Below are positions 8,074 to 17,413 of a stretch of DNA of 64,000 bases, piece after piece. The first letter of the stretch is position 1; every line of letters begins with the position of its first letter. A program made the translations under genes and the position numbers. Source of the stretch: Treponema sp. (GTDB taxonomy: Bacteria; Spirochaetota; Spirochaetia; Treponematales; Treponemataceae); NCBI GenBank assembly GCA_014803985.1, contig JAAVAO010000042.1:9468-73467 (forward strand), read 5' to 3'. The notes under the pieces are model-generated. The model searched no databases. It saw only the letters and a program-made list of their open reading frames with translations, and was not told where the DNA came from.

Positions 8074-8679
8074 TGGTGTAGCACGTGCATCGCTATGCGC
8101 AAAAATGGTATATTAGTGTATAGAGGGGGAGGAGATGAGGGAAGAATAGGGGGGGGGTAGTGTTGATAAAAGTTTTCACGCCCATACCTTTCCCGCGCAG
8201 TCCAAAAGAGCGCGCCACAGTGCGAAAGACTTTTTTTCTGAAATAACGTTCGTGTACGTGTACATCATTGTCCTATAGTGACCGCAAGGCGCAAGCCCTA
8301 CGATGTATAATTAGTATAGCATGTTATTATTTTTCTGTCGTGAGTAATTTACGCACGGTTTTTTGAAAATTTTGTATAGTGGTATGCGGGTGTTGAGACT
8401 ATATATTCAGAATGTTTTCCATTTTTCAGGAATCGTCTATTTTTTTTCATCTTTTCAACGGATTGGGTATGATGGCGTTCGCAAATCGGTTCATGTTTTT
8501 CTCAAGCAGACAGGCTTTTTTCTTTGCAAGTACAAAAAATCGTTAGTAAAAATTAAAATCGTCCACAGAGAAAACCACACGATTCGTGGCACACACTCTC
8601 CCAAAAAAGAAGTCGCTTAAAAAAACGGCCATATCCCTGCAAGAAAGCAGGGGGGGCGTAGGTACAATATACTCTATTG
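8074..8679. other. Gene-free stretch with a G9 tract and a possible terminator
   Basis: No believable gene. It contains nine G in a row at 8149-8157 and a short palindrome near 8255 (TGTACGTGTACA). At about 8635-8651 there is a hairpin (CCCTGC-AAGAAA-GCAGGG) that on the minus strand is followed within ten bases by seven T. That hairpin could terminate transcription from the truncated YD gene. Confidence 0.5.
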
Positions 8680-8799
8680 TCATTGATCCATCACGTATTT
8701 TAAGCCGATTTTTTTTGTCACCGCCAACATACAGCCTCGTTCTTTTACCTTGCCGTTTACGATGAATGTCTTGGTGAAGAAATTATCCTGTTTTTTCAT
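8680..8799 (-). pseudogene. Truncated YD-repeat gene (N-terminal fragment)
   Basis: The start at 8799 (MKKQDN) has a GGAGG and a leader like those of the intact gene at 4264. The family block FFTKTFIVNGKVKE is intact, but homology then stops and the frame ends after 39 codons with unrelated residues. The break marks the right edge of the LRR block. The gene is a remnant left when the LRR segment was inserted into, or recombined with, the YD array. Confidence 0.7.
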
Positions 8800-8924
8800 A
8801 CAACCTCCATTCGTAATTTTTTGTTGTTCGCTCTGGCACAAAAAAATACTGAAGTTGCGGTGCACTTTCCTGTGCGACAAAATAATAAAAAATAGTTTTA
8901 TGACAACGCAAACACACAGCTGAA

Positions 8925-9719
8925 TCAGTTTTCGCCGACTGCCATGTACCTGATGCGTTGTTTTATCGTTCCGTCTTCCCAAAGTTTGTACTTGTACCAA
9001 AAATCTTTTTCTTCCAAACCTTCGCGGCATTTGCGGTGAAGGAGGAATCCGTCTTCATCGTATTCTTCAGAGCATTCTATACCACCGATTATGGATTTGC
9101 GGCGGCGGCTTGTGATTTTGTTCCCGTCATATTCGTACCATTCCTTCCAGTCGCCGACTTCCTTGTAGACGAGGTTTTCGTTTTCATCGTATTCATACAC
9201 ATTTTCATCTATAATTTCACCGCTTTCATCTTTTATGAGAATCAGATTTCCTTTTTCATCATATTCGTACCATTTCTCGCCATCAGATCCTGTGCGGTGC
9301 ACGCGCCTTCCGTTTTCATCGAATTCGTTTTTTGTCTCAATGCCGTCGTAATTTTTGGAATGAATTTCGTTGCCGTTCGCGTCGAACTCGTACCAAACTT
9401 CATGCCAGTAATTATCTTTCTTGTGAATGCAATTTCCTTTTTCATCGTACTCATACCATTCTTCACGCATATCTTCGTCTTCGTCATTCTCGTTGTCTTT
9501 GTATACAATGTGGACTGGCTTTCCATTCTCGTTGTATTCGTACTGTGTTTCAAAAGACGCTCCAATCAAATTCTCGTTGCCTGGAGCATAGCGATGATAA
9601 ATCAGATTTCCGTTTTCGTCATACTCATCTTCGATTCCGATAAATACAACTCTCTTTTCCATTGTTCTTCCGTTGACGTTGAATGCCTTTTGGACAACGG
9701 GATTGTCCTGCTGTTTCAT
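8925..9719 (-). CDS. YD (RHS-like) repeat protein, island copy 4
   Basis: A 264-residue protein. The start at 9719 (MKQQDNP) has GGAGG six bases upstream, which decides against the longer frame beginning at 9779. The family N-terminal block is slightly diverged (VQKAFNVNGRTMEKRVVFIG), followed by about ten YD repeats (EYDEKGNCIHKKDNYWHEVW) and the end RYMAVGEN. It overlaps the 3' end of copy 5 by about 95 bp. No signal peptide, so cytoplasmic. Function unknown. Confidence 0.85.
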   Translation of the reverse strand: MKQQDNPVVQKAFNVNGRTMEKRVVFIGIEDEYDENGNLIYHRYAPGNENLIGASFETQYEYNENGKPVHIVYKDNENDEDEDMREEWYEYDEKGNCIHKKDNYWHEVWYEFDANGNEIHSKNYDGIETKNEFDENGRRVHRTGSDGEKWYEYDEKGNLILIKDESGEIIDENVYEYDENENLVYKEVGDWKEWYEYDGNKITSRRRKSIIGGIECSEEYDEDGFLLHRKCREGLEEKDFWYKYKLWEDGTIKQRIRYMAVGEN

Positions 9720-10740
9720 TTTTTTCCTCCAAAAATTTTTGTTTGTATGATGCGCAGTTCGTGTCATCATTATCGACAAGTATGTATTCTACGCACCGCT
9801 TTATTTTTCCGTTCCGCCAAAAGTCGTATACCCACCATCTTTCGCCGAATTCAAAATCCTTTTGGTGAATATGGTTTCCGCTTTCATCATATTCATCCCA
9901 TACCTCATTGCCATGCGTATCAACGTAGTGCGTCCTGTTTCCGCACTCGTCATACTCCCAAAGTTTTTCTTTCCCGTTGGGGGTGCGGCATTTGATGTTT
10001 AGGAGAATTCCATTTGCTCTGTATTCGTACCATTCTTCGTTTCCCTTTTCATCCTTCCAGTGGATTTGGTTTCCGTTTGCATCGTACTTCCGCCAGCGTT
10101 CGCTGCCATAGCTGCTCTTGTAGTGGGTTTCCTTTCCGTTTTTGTCGTACTCCCACCATTCCTCAATCAATAAATCCTTGCATAATAAATCTCTCATCGC
10201 AGGACTCATAGTAACCCAGTTGGGCTTGTACTTTTTTTTTACCGTGCGCTGATAGATGCATTTTCCTTGCGCATTGTATTTGTACCAGTATTCCTTGCCG
10301 TTGGATATCTTGGTGTGGATATTGTTTCCGTCTGCATCGTATTCATACCAGGTTTCAAATTCCAAAGAGGAATATATGAGCCTGTCTTGTTCGTCATACT
10401 TCCACCATCCTTCGTTTCCCGCTTCGTCCTTATAAAGGAGTTTGTTTCCGTTCCCGTCGTAGTCGAGCCATTCCTCCTTGCCGTCCGAGCATTTGTTGTG
10501 TGTAATGTTTCCGCGCGAGTCATATTCCTTCCAGCATTCAAATCCGTGCGAATTTCTAAAGTGGACGCAGTTTCCGTTCGCATCGTAGTCGCTCCACACT
10601 TCATAGTCGCGAGAATATTTGTAGTAAATTTTGTTCCCGCTTTCGTCATATTCTTCCACACCGCCGATCGTCACGAGCCGTTCTGTTGCCACGCCGTTCA
10701 CAGTGAATGTCATTGCGATGGCTTCATCCCTTTTTTCCAT
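9625..10740 (-). CDS. YD (RHS-like) repeat protein, island copy 5, with read-through tail
   Basis: A 371-residue protein. The start at 10740 (MEKRDEA) follows GGAG at five-base spacing. The N-terminal block is MTFTVNGVATERLVTIGG, with about fourteen YD repeats. After the family cap (RNGKIKRCVEYILVD) the frame does not stop where its relatives do. It continues about 40 residues into the leader and first codons of copy 4, in another frame, so the original stop seems lost. It is the first YD gene behind the promoter-like block at 10785-10820. Function unknown. Confidence 0.82.
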   Translation of the reverse strand: MEKRDEAIAMTFTVNGVATERLVTIGGVEEYDESGNKIYYKYSRDYEVWSDYDANGNCVHFRNSHGFECWKEYDSRGNITHNKCSDGKEEWLDYDGNGNKLLYKDEAGNEGWWKYDEQDRLIYSSLEFETWYEYDADGNNIHTKISNGKEYWYKYNAQGKCIYQRTVKKKYKPNWVTMSPAMRDLLCKDLLIEEWWEYDKNGKETHYKSSYGSERWRKYDANGNQIHWKDEKGNEEWYEYRANGILLNIKCRTPNGKEKLWEYDECGNRTHYVDTHGNEVWDEYDESGNHIHQKDFEFGERWWVYDFWRNGKIKRCVEYILVDNDDTNCASYKQKFLEEKNETAGQSRCPKGIQRQRKNNGKESCIYRNRR

Positions 10741-10784
10741 GTGTTCTCCATTTCCGTTTTTTTGACACATCCATTGCGTCACAG

Positions 10785-10820
10785 AATAATATATAAAAAA
10801 ATTCGCGAAGATTAAAAAAT
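10785..10820 (-). promoter_or_regulatory. Shared island promoter-like motif, copy upstream of YD copy 5
   Basis: On the minus strand: TTTTTAATCTTCGCGAA, a T-run, then TATATATTATTCTG. It matches the blocks at 1061-1095 and 4348-4380 in order and spacing. It lies about 45 bp upstream of the start at 10740. The conserved part suggests one regulator or one promoter class for the island. Confidence 0.5.
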
Positions 10821-10890
10821 CATGCGTATGGAGGCATGGGCAAGCGTTTAAAGTTTGCGGTAAAACTCGCTTATGTATTGTCATTTCTCA

Positions 10891-11044
10891 TCAGTGTAGC
10901 ACATTCGTGTTGTCCTTGTCTTGCAAAAATTGAACTAACTCCTCTTCGCTGGGGGCGTGGTCGGGATTGTAGGCTAGGCAGTGCGTAATTGGAAAATCCG
11001 TGCCGAAGCGGATTCGTTCGGCGAAGCCCGCCATACGAATTTTA
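10891..11044 (-). pseudogene. 3' remnant of an amidohydrolase-family gene
   Basis: The minus-strand frame from 11034 to 10891 encodes about 47 residues including ERIRFGTDFPITHC, followed by EEELVQFLQDKDN and a stop. The RIxFGTDFP motif, carrying the metal-ligand aspartate, is typical of the C-terminus of amidohydrolase-2 type metal-dependent hydrolases, which are normally 250-300 residues. Everything upstream is missing: repeat copy 2 abuts the fragment. This suggests that recombination at the repeat removed the rest of the gene. Confidence 0.6.
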
Positions 11045-11207
11045 TTCTCCCATAAAAAGTCAAGAAGAAAGTTGCAACTTTCATTCTTGACTTTTTATGC
11101 CACTTCGTAATGAAATGAGAAGTGGCATTTGATATGCAAGTTTCCAACGGAAACTTGTCATGATAAAAGTATCGCGCCATTTGTGCGGTGCTTTTATCAT
11201 AACTCCT
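11045..11207. repeat. 163-bp four-hairpin direct repeat, copy 2
   Basis: Identical to copy 1 at 99-261, 10,946 bp away and in the same orientation, with the same four stem-loops. It lies between the amidohydrolase remnant and the upstream region of potA. A 39-codon minus-strand frame exists in both copies, but AGGAG is only two bases from its ATG, so it is probably not a gene. Confidence 0.9.
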
Positions 11208-11404
11208 CTTTTTTTAACACACCGTTTTACTATAACGCAGAAAAACAGACAAATCAAGATTTCAATAAATATCTATACATAAAAAAATCTACTTTTTTTT
11301 AAAAATCTATTGACAATTCGGGGTAATAACTTCATTGTAAAGCAAAAAGAGATTTTTTTTCGCCTTGTGCAAACTGTATTTTTTTATAAAAGAGGCAGCG
11401 TTAA
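11208..11404 (+). promoter_or_regulatory. Upstream region of the pot operon
   Basis: AT-rich intergenic DNA. A TTGACA at 11310-11315 is a candidate -35, but the matching -10 around 11333-11340 (ATTGTA) is poor. No riboswitch fold was recognised. Confidence 0.3.
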
Positions 11405-12595
11405 GTGAACGGAAGCCAAGTTAAAATTACGCATATCTCAAAGAAATTCGGAGATTTTATTGCTCTTGATGACATTAACTTCACCATTAAGCAGGGGGAG
11501 TTTTTCTCCTTGCTTGGACCATCGGGCTGCGGCAAAACCACCTTGCTCCGTATTATTGCTGGTTTTGAATTTCCTGACGAAGGTGCAATTCTTTTCGATG
11601 ACAAAGATATTCTCAAATATCCGCCGAACAAGCGTTGTGCAAACACTGTTTTCCAAACGTATGCGCTCTTCCCGCACATGACAGTTTATGACAACATTGC
11701 GTTTCCTTTAAAATTAAAAAAGCTAGACAAAAAAATAATAGATGAAAAAGTGCGAAAGTACGTTCATCTCGTCCAGCTAGACCAGCACATACATAAAAAG
11801 CCATCGCAACTTTCAGGCGGACAAAAACAACGCGTTGCAATTGCCCGTGCGCTCATAAACGAACCGAAAGTTCTTTTATTAGACGAACCACTTTCCGCCC
11901 TTGATGCAAAACTCCGCTCCAGCCTGTTGATTGACCTTGACAACTTGCACGACAAAATAGGGATTACGTTTATTTATGTAACGCACGATCAAAGCGAGGC
12001 TCTTGCCGTTTCAGATAGAATAGCCGTTATGAATTCGGGGCATGTTCTGCAAGTCGGAACGCCATTTGAAATTTATGAAAGTCCTGCAACGCAATTCGTA
12101 GCGCAATTTATCGGAGAAACAAACCTTTTCGAGGCAACGGTAGTCGATTGCGTTCCATACACAACGCCATCAGGAAGTTCTGAATATCTTGAAACGCTTT
12201 CAGTTCCCTGCCTCGGACAGCAAGCCCCTCTTGCCTCTGACACAGAAGCCACGGCAAGCCTTGACCGCTACATGCAGGTAACAGACTACGAACAAACAAA
12301 GGCGGGACAAAAAGTCGCCGTCACAATACGCCCTGAAAAAGTGAGAATAACGCTCACTCCTCCCGAAACAGGAGGAAGAACAGACATAAACGTGTACTCA
12401 GGCATTGTAGAAGAGCCGATTTATTCTGGATTTCAATCAAAATTCTATGTGAAACTTGAAACAGGAGAGGTCATAAAAGTCTACAAGCAGCACACTGACT
12501 ATATGGATCAGGGACCTATCATTCACTGGAAAGACAAGGTGTATGTATCGTGGTCTGCAGAAGATGCTTATGTAGTTGAGGACATAGAAAAATGA
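11405..12595 (+). CDS. potA: Spermidine/putrescine ABC transporter, ATP-binding protein
   Basis: A 396-residue ABC ATPase that energises polyamine uptake at the inner membrane. It shows Walker A GPSGCGKTT (about residue 38), signature LSGGQKQR, Walker B LLLDEP followed by LSALD, and the switch histidine in YVTHDQSEAL. A C-terminal TOBE-like regulatory region of about 150 residues follows. The start is GTG at 11405 with a weak AGAGG upstream. It is first of four genes; its stop overlaps the potB ATG (ATGA). The potABCD order identifies the substrate class as polyamines, while the exact one (spermidine or putrescine) cannot be read from sequence. Confidence 0.93.
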   Translation: MNGSQVKITHISKKFGDFIALDDINFTIKQGEFFSLLGPSGCGKTTLLRIIAGFEFPDEGAILFDDKDILKYPPNKRCANTVFQTYALFPHMTVYDNIAFPLKLKKLDKKIIDEKVRKYVHLVQLDQHIHKKPSQLSGGQKQRVAIARALINEPKVLLLDEPLSALDAKLRSSLLIDLDNLHDKIGITFIYVTHDQSEALAVSDRIAVMNSGHVLQVGTPFEIYESPATQFVAQFIGETNLFEATVVDCVPYTTPSGSSEYLETLSVPCLGQQAPLASDTEATASLDRYMQVTDYEQTKAGQKVAVTIRPEKVRITLTPPETGGRTDINVYSGIVEEPIYSGFQSKFYVKLETGEVIKVYKQHTDYMDQGPIIHWKDKVYVSWSAEDAYVVEDIEK

Positions 12596-13515
12596 GCGGA
12601 AAACAGGGAAAGATAAATCAAGGGGTGCTTTATGCATGGCCTATGGGAATTTGGCTAGTTGTGTTTTTTATCGCTCCCCTTGCAATCATATTGATATACA
12701 GTTTTTTAACAAAGGGGCTATATGGCTCTGTAATCGCGGAATTTTCTCTCAAAGCCTTCAAGGAAATGGCAAATCCAAAATATGCGGTAATTGTTCTCCG
12801 AACAATAAAAATTTCCATAATTGCAACAACCATAACCATTCTCGTTGCCCTCCCCTGCGGATATGCAATCGCACGAAGTCGTCATCAAACCTTGCTTTTG
12901 CTTTTGGTTATCATTCCGTTCTGGACAAACTCACTCATCAGAATATTTGCATGGATAAGCATTTTAAACAACAACGGCATAATAAACCAATTGCTGATGA
13001 AACTGCACATAACAAAAAATTATATTTCTCTCTTAAACAATCAGGGCGCAGTGATTTTAATTTCTGTCTATATGTACATCCCATATGCAATTCTGCCGAT
13101 TTTCACTGCGATAGACAGATTCGACTTTTCACTCATTGAAGCGGCACGGGATTTAGGGGCAAACAAATCGCAATCAATGATAAAAATTCTTCTTCCGGGT
13201 ATAAAAAGCGGCATAATTTCCGCACTCATTTTCACGTTCATTCCCATTTTTGGCTCGTACACAGTTCCCGACCTTGTGGGGGATATGAACTCATATATGC
13301 TCGGAAAACTGATCGTTGACCAAGTGCAACGCTCAAGAAATCTTCCGCTCGGCTCTGCGTTCAGTTTGGTAATAACCGTCACAAGCGTAATCGGCATTTT
13401 GTGGATGGAGCTTTCAAGGAAAAGCGAAACAAAACAGCGAAGTATTTTACAATCAGAAGAAAAACACAACGCAGAGCAAATAACCTCAGATAAAACGGAC
13501 GGAGGGATAAAATGA
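12592..13515 (+). CDS. potB: Spermidine/putrescine ABC transporter, permease
   Basis: A 307-residue membrane protein with about six hydrophobic segments. It carries the EAA loop that contacts PotA (EAARDLGANKSQSMIKILLPG at about 181-201). It overlaps potA by four bases and potC by four bases, so translation is probably coupled. The hydrophilic C-terminal tail (about 30 residues) is longer than usual. With PotC it forms the channel for polyamines delivered by PotD. Confidence 0.92.
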   Translation: MSGKQGKINQGVLYAWPMGIWLVVFFIAPLAIILIYSFLTKGLYGSVIAEFSLKAFKEMANPKYAVIVLRTIKISIIATTITILVALPCGYAIARSRHQTLLLLLVIIPFWTNSLIRIFAWISILNNNGIINQLLMKLHITKNYISLLNNQGAVILISVYMYIPYAILPIFTAIDRFDFSLIEAARDLGANKSQSMIKILLPGIKSGIISALIFTFIPIFGSYTVPDLVGDMNSYMLGKLIVDQVQRSRNLPLGSAFSLVITVTSVIGILWMELSRKSETKQRSILQSEEKHNAEQITSDKTDGGIK

Positions 13516-14402
13516 AAATTCAATTTTTTTTAGCCCTGCAAAATATGTTTACAAAGCGTTCCTCTGCAAAACAGGGAGAAGCGGAATCGGCTAGACACGC
13601 ACGAAGAGGTTGGAAAAAACGCTCGCCTCGATTTTCTCTTTCAAAAATAGTTTTGTGCATCACCCTTTTATTTCTCTTCGCACCACTGATTTATATAGTG
13701 ATCTTTTCGTTCAATGGCTCAAAGGGAGCGGAATTCTCAAACTTTTCATTTATTTGGTATAAAAAACTTATCTTTGATTCTGAACGGCTGTGGATGTCGC
13801 TTTTAAACAGCGTTATTATCGCTGTAACTTCGGGAATTGTTTCAACCGTATTGGGAACAGCAGCCTCCATCGGCATAAACTGGTACAAATTCCGCGGACG
13901 AAATTTCATACAAACGCTCACCTATCTTCCAATGGTGCTGCCAGAAGTTATTGTTGGTATTTCCACGCTGATTTTTTTCGGCGGGATACACATTCCCCTT
14001 GGTCTTTTTACCATTTTTGCAGCACACACAACGTTCTGCCTTCCTTTTGTATTCCTTATGGTAAATGCACGCCTTGATGAGTTCGACTATTCCATTGTTG
14101 AGGCGGCACATGATTTGGGAGCCACAGAATTACAGGCAATGACAAAAGTTGTTATTCCTGCAATTATGCCGGGAATTGTAAGCGGATTTATGATGGCAAT
14201 TACAATGTCTCTTGAAGACTTTGTAATCACCTATTTTGTCGGAGGACCTGGCTCAACCACATTGCCTGTCTATGTCTACTCGTCGATAAAATATGGCGTT
14301 TCACCTGTAATCAACACGCTTTCATGCGTAATGATTTCTGTAACCTGTCTTTTGGCTTTTGCGCTCAGGAAAGGCTTAAAAGGCATTGCAGCATCTCACT
14401 AA
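13512..14402 (+). CDS. potC: Spermidine/putrescine ABC transporter, permease
   Basis: A 296-residue membrane protein, the second permease of the importer. The EAA loop reads EAAHDLGATELQAMTKVVIPA near residue 196. The N-terminus has about 40 extra basic residues (KRSSAKQGEAESARHARRGWKK) before the first membrane helix, which most PotC proteins lack; a later start is possible but no better Shine-Dalgarno is evident. Overlaps potB by four bases; potD follows 18 bp on. Confidence 0.92.
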   Translation: MKIQFFLALQNMFTKRSSAKQGEAESARHARRGWKKRSPRFSLSKIVLCITLLFLFAPLIYIVIFSFNGSKGAEFSNFSFIWYKKLIFDSERLWMSLLNSVIIAVTSGIVSTVLGTAASIGINWYKFRGRNFIQTLTYLPMVLPEVIVGISTLIFFGGIHIPLGLFTIFAAHTTFCLPFVFLMVNARLDEFDYSIVEAAHDLGATELQAMTKVVIPAIMPGIVSGFMMAITMSLEDFVITYFVGGPGSTTLPVYVYSSIKYGVSPVINTLSCVMISVTCLLAFALRKGLKGIAASH

Positions 14403-14420
14403 AAAATGAGGAAATAAAAA

Positions 14421-15449
14421 ATGAAAAAAATCAATCTTTTTGTTGCGATGACCATCGCTCTGTTCACACTTGCATCTTGTGCAAAAAAAACAAACACGCT
14501 CTATTTTTTTAACTGGACGTACTACACGCCAGATTCTGTTCTCACAAAATTTGAAAATGAATATGACTGCAAAATTATTGTCGATTCATTTGATTCAAAT
14601 GAAGTTATGTATGCAAAATTGCGGAATGGAGCGGCAAACTATGACATAACAGTTCCATCTCAAGACTACGCATCAATTATGATGAAACTCGGAATGTTGC
14701 GTGAAATTGATCAAGAACAGTTTGAAAATAAAAAATACATCAACCCTGCCGTGCTTGAAATGGCATCTTATGATCCCGAAATGAATTATTGTGTGCCGTA
14801 TTATCTAGGTGCGGCGGGAGTTGCGGTAAACAAAACGCGTATTTCCGACTACGAAAAAAGCTGGAGCATTTTTTCACGAACGGATTTAAAAGGACACATA
14901 ACTATGTTAGATGATATGCGAGAAGTTATCGGAGACGCACTCGCCTTTCAAGGTCATTCTGTAAACACAATCGATGACGCAGAATTAAGTGCCGCCGCAG
15001 AATTGATAAACAATTCGTGGAAGCCAAATTTGATTAAATTTGATGCGGAAGGATTTGGAAAGTCATTTGCAAACGGTGATTTCTGGGCTTGTCAGGGATA
15101 TGCAGAAGTTATTTTCAAAGAGGTTGCAGAAGATAAACAGAACGAAATAATCGACTTCTTCATTCCAAAGGAAGGAGGCCCCTGCTACCTTGACAGCCTT
15201 GTGATCCTCAAAGGCGCAAAACACTATGATCTTGCAATGAAATTTATCAATTTTTTCCACCGACCTGAAATCTATGCCGAATTCCTTGATGCCTTCCGAT
15301 TTCCAGGATTTGTGAACACAGAAGCAAACCAATATCGCACAACAATTCCTATGTATAGTGCAGAAGAAATGCTCGGCTGTGAGTTGAAAAATGACTTGGG
15401 CGAAAACATAGAAAAATACATTGAAATATGGGAAAGCATAAGGCACTAA
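14421..15449 (+). CDS. potD: Spermidine/putrescine-binding lipoprotein
   Basis: A 342-residue substrate-binding protein. The signal peptide ends in a lipobox (TLASC, Cys about 20), so it is a membrane-anchored lipoprotein. The mature part begins [20 protein letters not shown], the conserved PotD/PotF start. AGGAA lies before the ATG. It captures polyamines outside the membrane and passes them to PotBC. Last gene of the pot operon; thrS starts 55 bp downstream without a visible terminator, so read-through is possible. Confidence 0.93.
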   Translation: MKKINLFVAMTIALFTLASCAKKTNTLYFFNWTYYTPDSVLTKFENEYDCKIIVDSFDSNEVMYAKLRNGAANYDITVPSQDYASIMMKLGMLREIDQEQFENKKYINPAVLEMASYDPEMNYCVPYYLGAAGVAVNKTRISDYEKSWSIFSRTDLKGHITMLDDMREVIGDALAFQGHSVNTIDDAELSAAAELINNSWKPNLIKFDAEGFGKSFANGDFWACQGYAEVIFKEVAEDKQNEIIDFFIPKEGGPCYLDSLVILKGAKHYDLAMKFINFFHRPEIYAEFLDAFRFPGFVNTEANQYRTTIPMYSAEEMLGCELKNDLGENIEKYIEIWESIRH

Positions 15450-15504
15450 AACGCTTGTAAAACTTCTTGTAATTCAATATAATTGCGAAAATGAGGTAAA
15501 ACGT

Positions 15505-17259
15505 ATGGCAGTTGACGAAAAAATAAATACAATGAGACACTCATGCGCCCATATTATGGCAGAGGCGGTTTTACATCTCTATCCAAAGGCGAAAATCGCA
15601 ATTGGTCCTGCAATCGAAAATGGATTTTACTATGACTTTGACTTTGGAGATGAAAAAATCTCTGATTCAGATTTAGTCGCAATTGAAAAAGAAATGCGTA
15701 AAATTCTTTCAACCCCACACGAATTCAAACGACGAGAAGTTTCCAAAGAAGAGGCCCTAGAGATTTTTAAAGATCAGCCGTATAAAATTGAATTGATAAA
15801 CGACCTGCCGGAAAATGAAACGATTTCCACGTATGAGCAAGACGGATTTCTTGATCTTTGTCGAGGCCCTCATGTTTCCACCTCAAAAGAAATAAATGCA
15901 CAAAGTTTTAAACTCACAAAACTCGCTGGCGCATATTGGCGAGGAGACTCAAATCGCCAGATGCTCACGAGAATTTATGCACTTGCCTTTCAAAATCCAA
16001 ACGACCTCAAAGACTATCTCAAAATGCTTGAAGAAGCGGAAAAGCGCGACCACAGAAAATTAGGAACAGAGTTAGATTTATTCCACTTAGACGCAGAAGA
16101 TCCCGGACAGATTTTTTGGCATCCAAATGGCTGGGCAATGTACATAAAACTACAGGACTATATCCGCAACAAAATCAAAAATGATGGATATGTCGAAGTA
16201 AATACGCCGGCAATTATGCCACGCACACTGTGGGAAAGAAGCGGACACTGGGGGCATTATCAAAAGAATATGTTTATCACCGAAAGTGAAAAGCGACTTT
16301 TTGCAATAAAACCGATGAATTGCCCTGGCGCGCTTGAAATATTCAACTCGCGACAACGCTCATACAAGGATTTGCCTTTGCGAATGGCAGAGTTTGGACA
16401 CTGTGTAAGAAATGAACCGAGCGGAACCCTTCATGGAATTATGAGAGTGCGCGGATTTGTGCAAGACGATGCACATATTATATGCACGGAAGAGCAAATT
16501 GAAAGTGAAGTTGCACAATTCTGCCGTCTTCTCGTCGATGTCTACAAGGACTTTGGCTTTGATAAAAACCTCATTGTAAAACTTTCAACAATGCCAGAAG
16601 ATCATGTTGGAGATGAAGCAACGTGGGCAGAAGCAGAAAAGGCACTTGGAAACGCCTGCCACTCTGCTGGAATGGATTATGAAATACAAGAAGGTGAAGG
16701 TGCATTCTACGGACCAAAACTTGAATTCACCCTTGTTGATGCGCTTGAACGAGAGTGGCAATGTGGCACAATCCAACTAGACTATCAACTCCCGAGCGAA
16801 GAAAGACTCAATGCACAATACATTGGCTCTGACAATCAAAAACACCACCCTGTTATGTTACACAGAGCCGTCTTGGGAAGTCTTGAACGCTTTATGGGCA
16901 TTCTCATTGAACATTTTGCAGGAAATATGCCTGTTTGGCTTCATTTTGAACAAGCAGCGGTAGTTCCCGTCGCACAAGATTTCAACGACTATGCAGAAGA
17001 AATTGCGTCAAATCTTCGAGCTCAAGGATTTGCTGCCAACGCCTACACAAATAGCGATAATATGAAATCCAAAATCAAAATGCTCACAAGTGAACACAAA
17101 GTGCCCTATATTTTAGTTGTCGGACAGCGGGAACAAGACGAAAAATCCGTTTGCGTGCGCTTCCGCCCTTCTTCAGGGAAAGCACAAACAACAATGACAG
17201 TATCTGACTTCACAAAATACATAACCGAAAAGTGCCGTTCAAAGGATTTGGAAATATGA
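15505..17259 (+). CDS. thrS: Threonyl-tRNA synthetase, TGS-less form
   Basis: A 584-residue class II synthetase that charges tRNA-Thr. The editing domain starts at once with the HSCAH motif (HxxxH) near residue 10. The catalytic core shows the zinc cysteine in [12 protein letters not shown], motif 2 in [19 protein letters not shown], and motif 3 in [13 protein letters not shown]-terminal anticodon-binding domain follows. The N-terminal TGS domain of about 60 residues found in the roughly 640-residue E. coli enzyme is absent. GAGGT precedes the ATG. The stop overlaps the start of a 44-codon ORF. Confidence 0.96.
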   Translation: MAVDEKINTMRHSCAHIMAEAVLHLYPKAKIAIGPAIENGFYYDFDFGDEKISDSDLVAIEKEMRKILSTPHEFKRREVSKEEALEIFKDQPYKIELINDLPENETISTYEQDGFLDLCRGPHVSTSKEINAQSFKLTKLAGAYWRGDSNRQMLTRIYALAFQNPNDLKDYLKMLEEAEKRDHRKLGTELDLFHLDAEDPGQIFWHPNGWAMYIKLQDYIRNKIKNDGYVEVNTPAIMPRTLWERSGHWGHYQKNMFITESEKRLFAIKPMNCPGALEIFNSRQRSYKDLPLRMAEFGHCVRNEPSGTLHGIMRVRGFVQDDAHIICTEEQIESEVAQFCRLLVDVYKDFGFDKNLIVKLSTMPEDHVGDEATWAEAEKALGNACHSAGMDYEIQEGEGAFYGPKLEFTLVDALEREWQCGTIQLDYQLPSEERLNAQYIGSDNQKHHPVMLHRAVLGSLERFMGILIEHFAGNMPVWLHFEQAAVVPVAQDFNDYAEEIASNLRAQGFAANAYTNSDNMKSKIKMLTSEHKVPYILVVGQREQDEKSVCVRFRPSSGKAQTTMTVSDFTKYITEKCRSKDLEI

Positions 17260-17390
17260 CGCTTGAGTTTGACGATTGGACTGCCTACGATAACTGGCTT
17301 GTTGAAAACTATGTACAATTTGACATACTCAAAGCAAACAAAGATGATCAAGATGGTAAAATAAAAATTGAGTATGAAAATAAGCACTAA
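17256..17390 (+). CDS. Small acidic protein translationally coupled to thrS
   Basis: A 44-residue frame whose ATG overlaps the thrS stop (ATGA), a typical coupling arrangement. The product ([19 protein letters not shown], ending IKIEYENKH) is acidic and aromatic-rich with no membrane segment. The codons look like real coding sequence rather than random DNA. I do not recognise the family. Followed by an inverted repeat. Confidence 0.55.
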   Translation: MTLEFDDWTAYDNWLVENYVQFDILKANKDDQDGKIKIEYENKH

Positions 17391-17413
17391 AATAGCGTTA
17401 CCTATTGTATTAC

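Noticed and set aside
8958..9995. Plus-strand open frame of 345 codons opposite YD copies 4 and 5
   Set aside because: Antisense shadow. The opposite strand has correct starts, RBS and family resemblance.
99..11207. Integron attC sites
   Set aside because: The 163-bp repeats lack visible attC core sites (GTTRRRY and its complement) and no integrase is in the window. The segment holds many genes rather than one cassette each.
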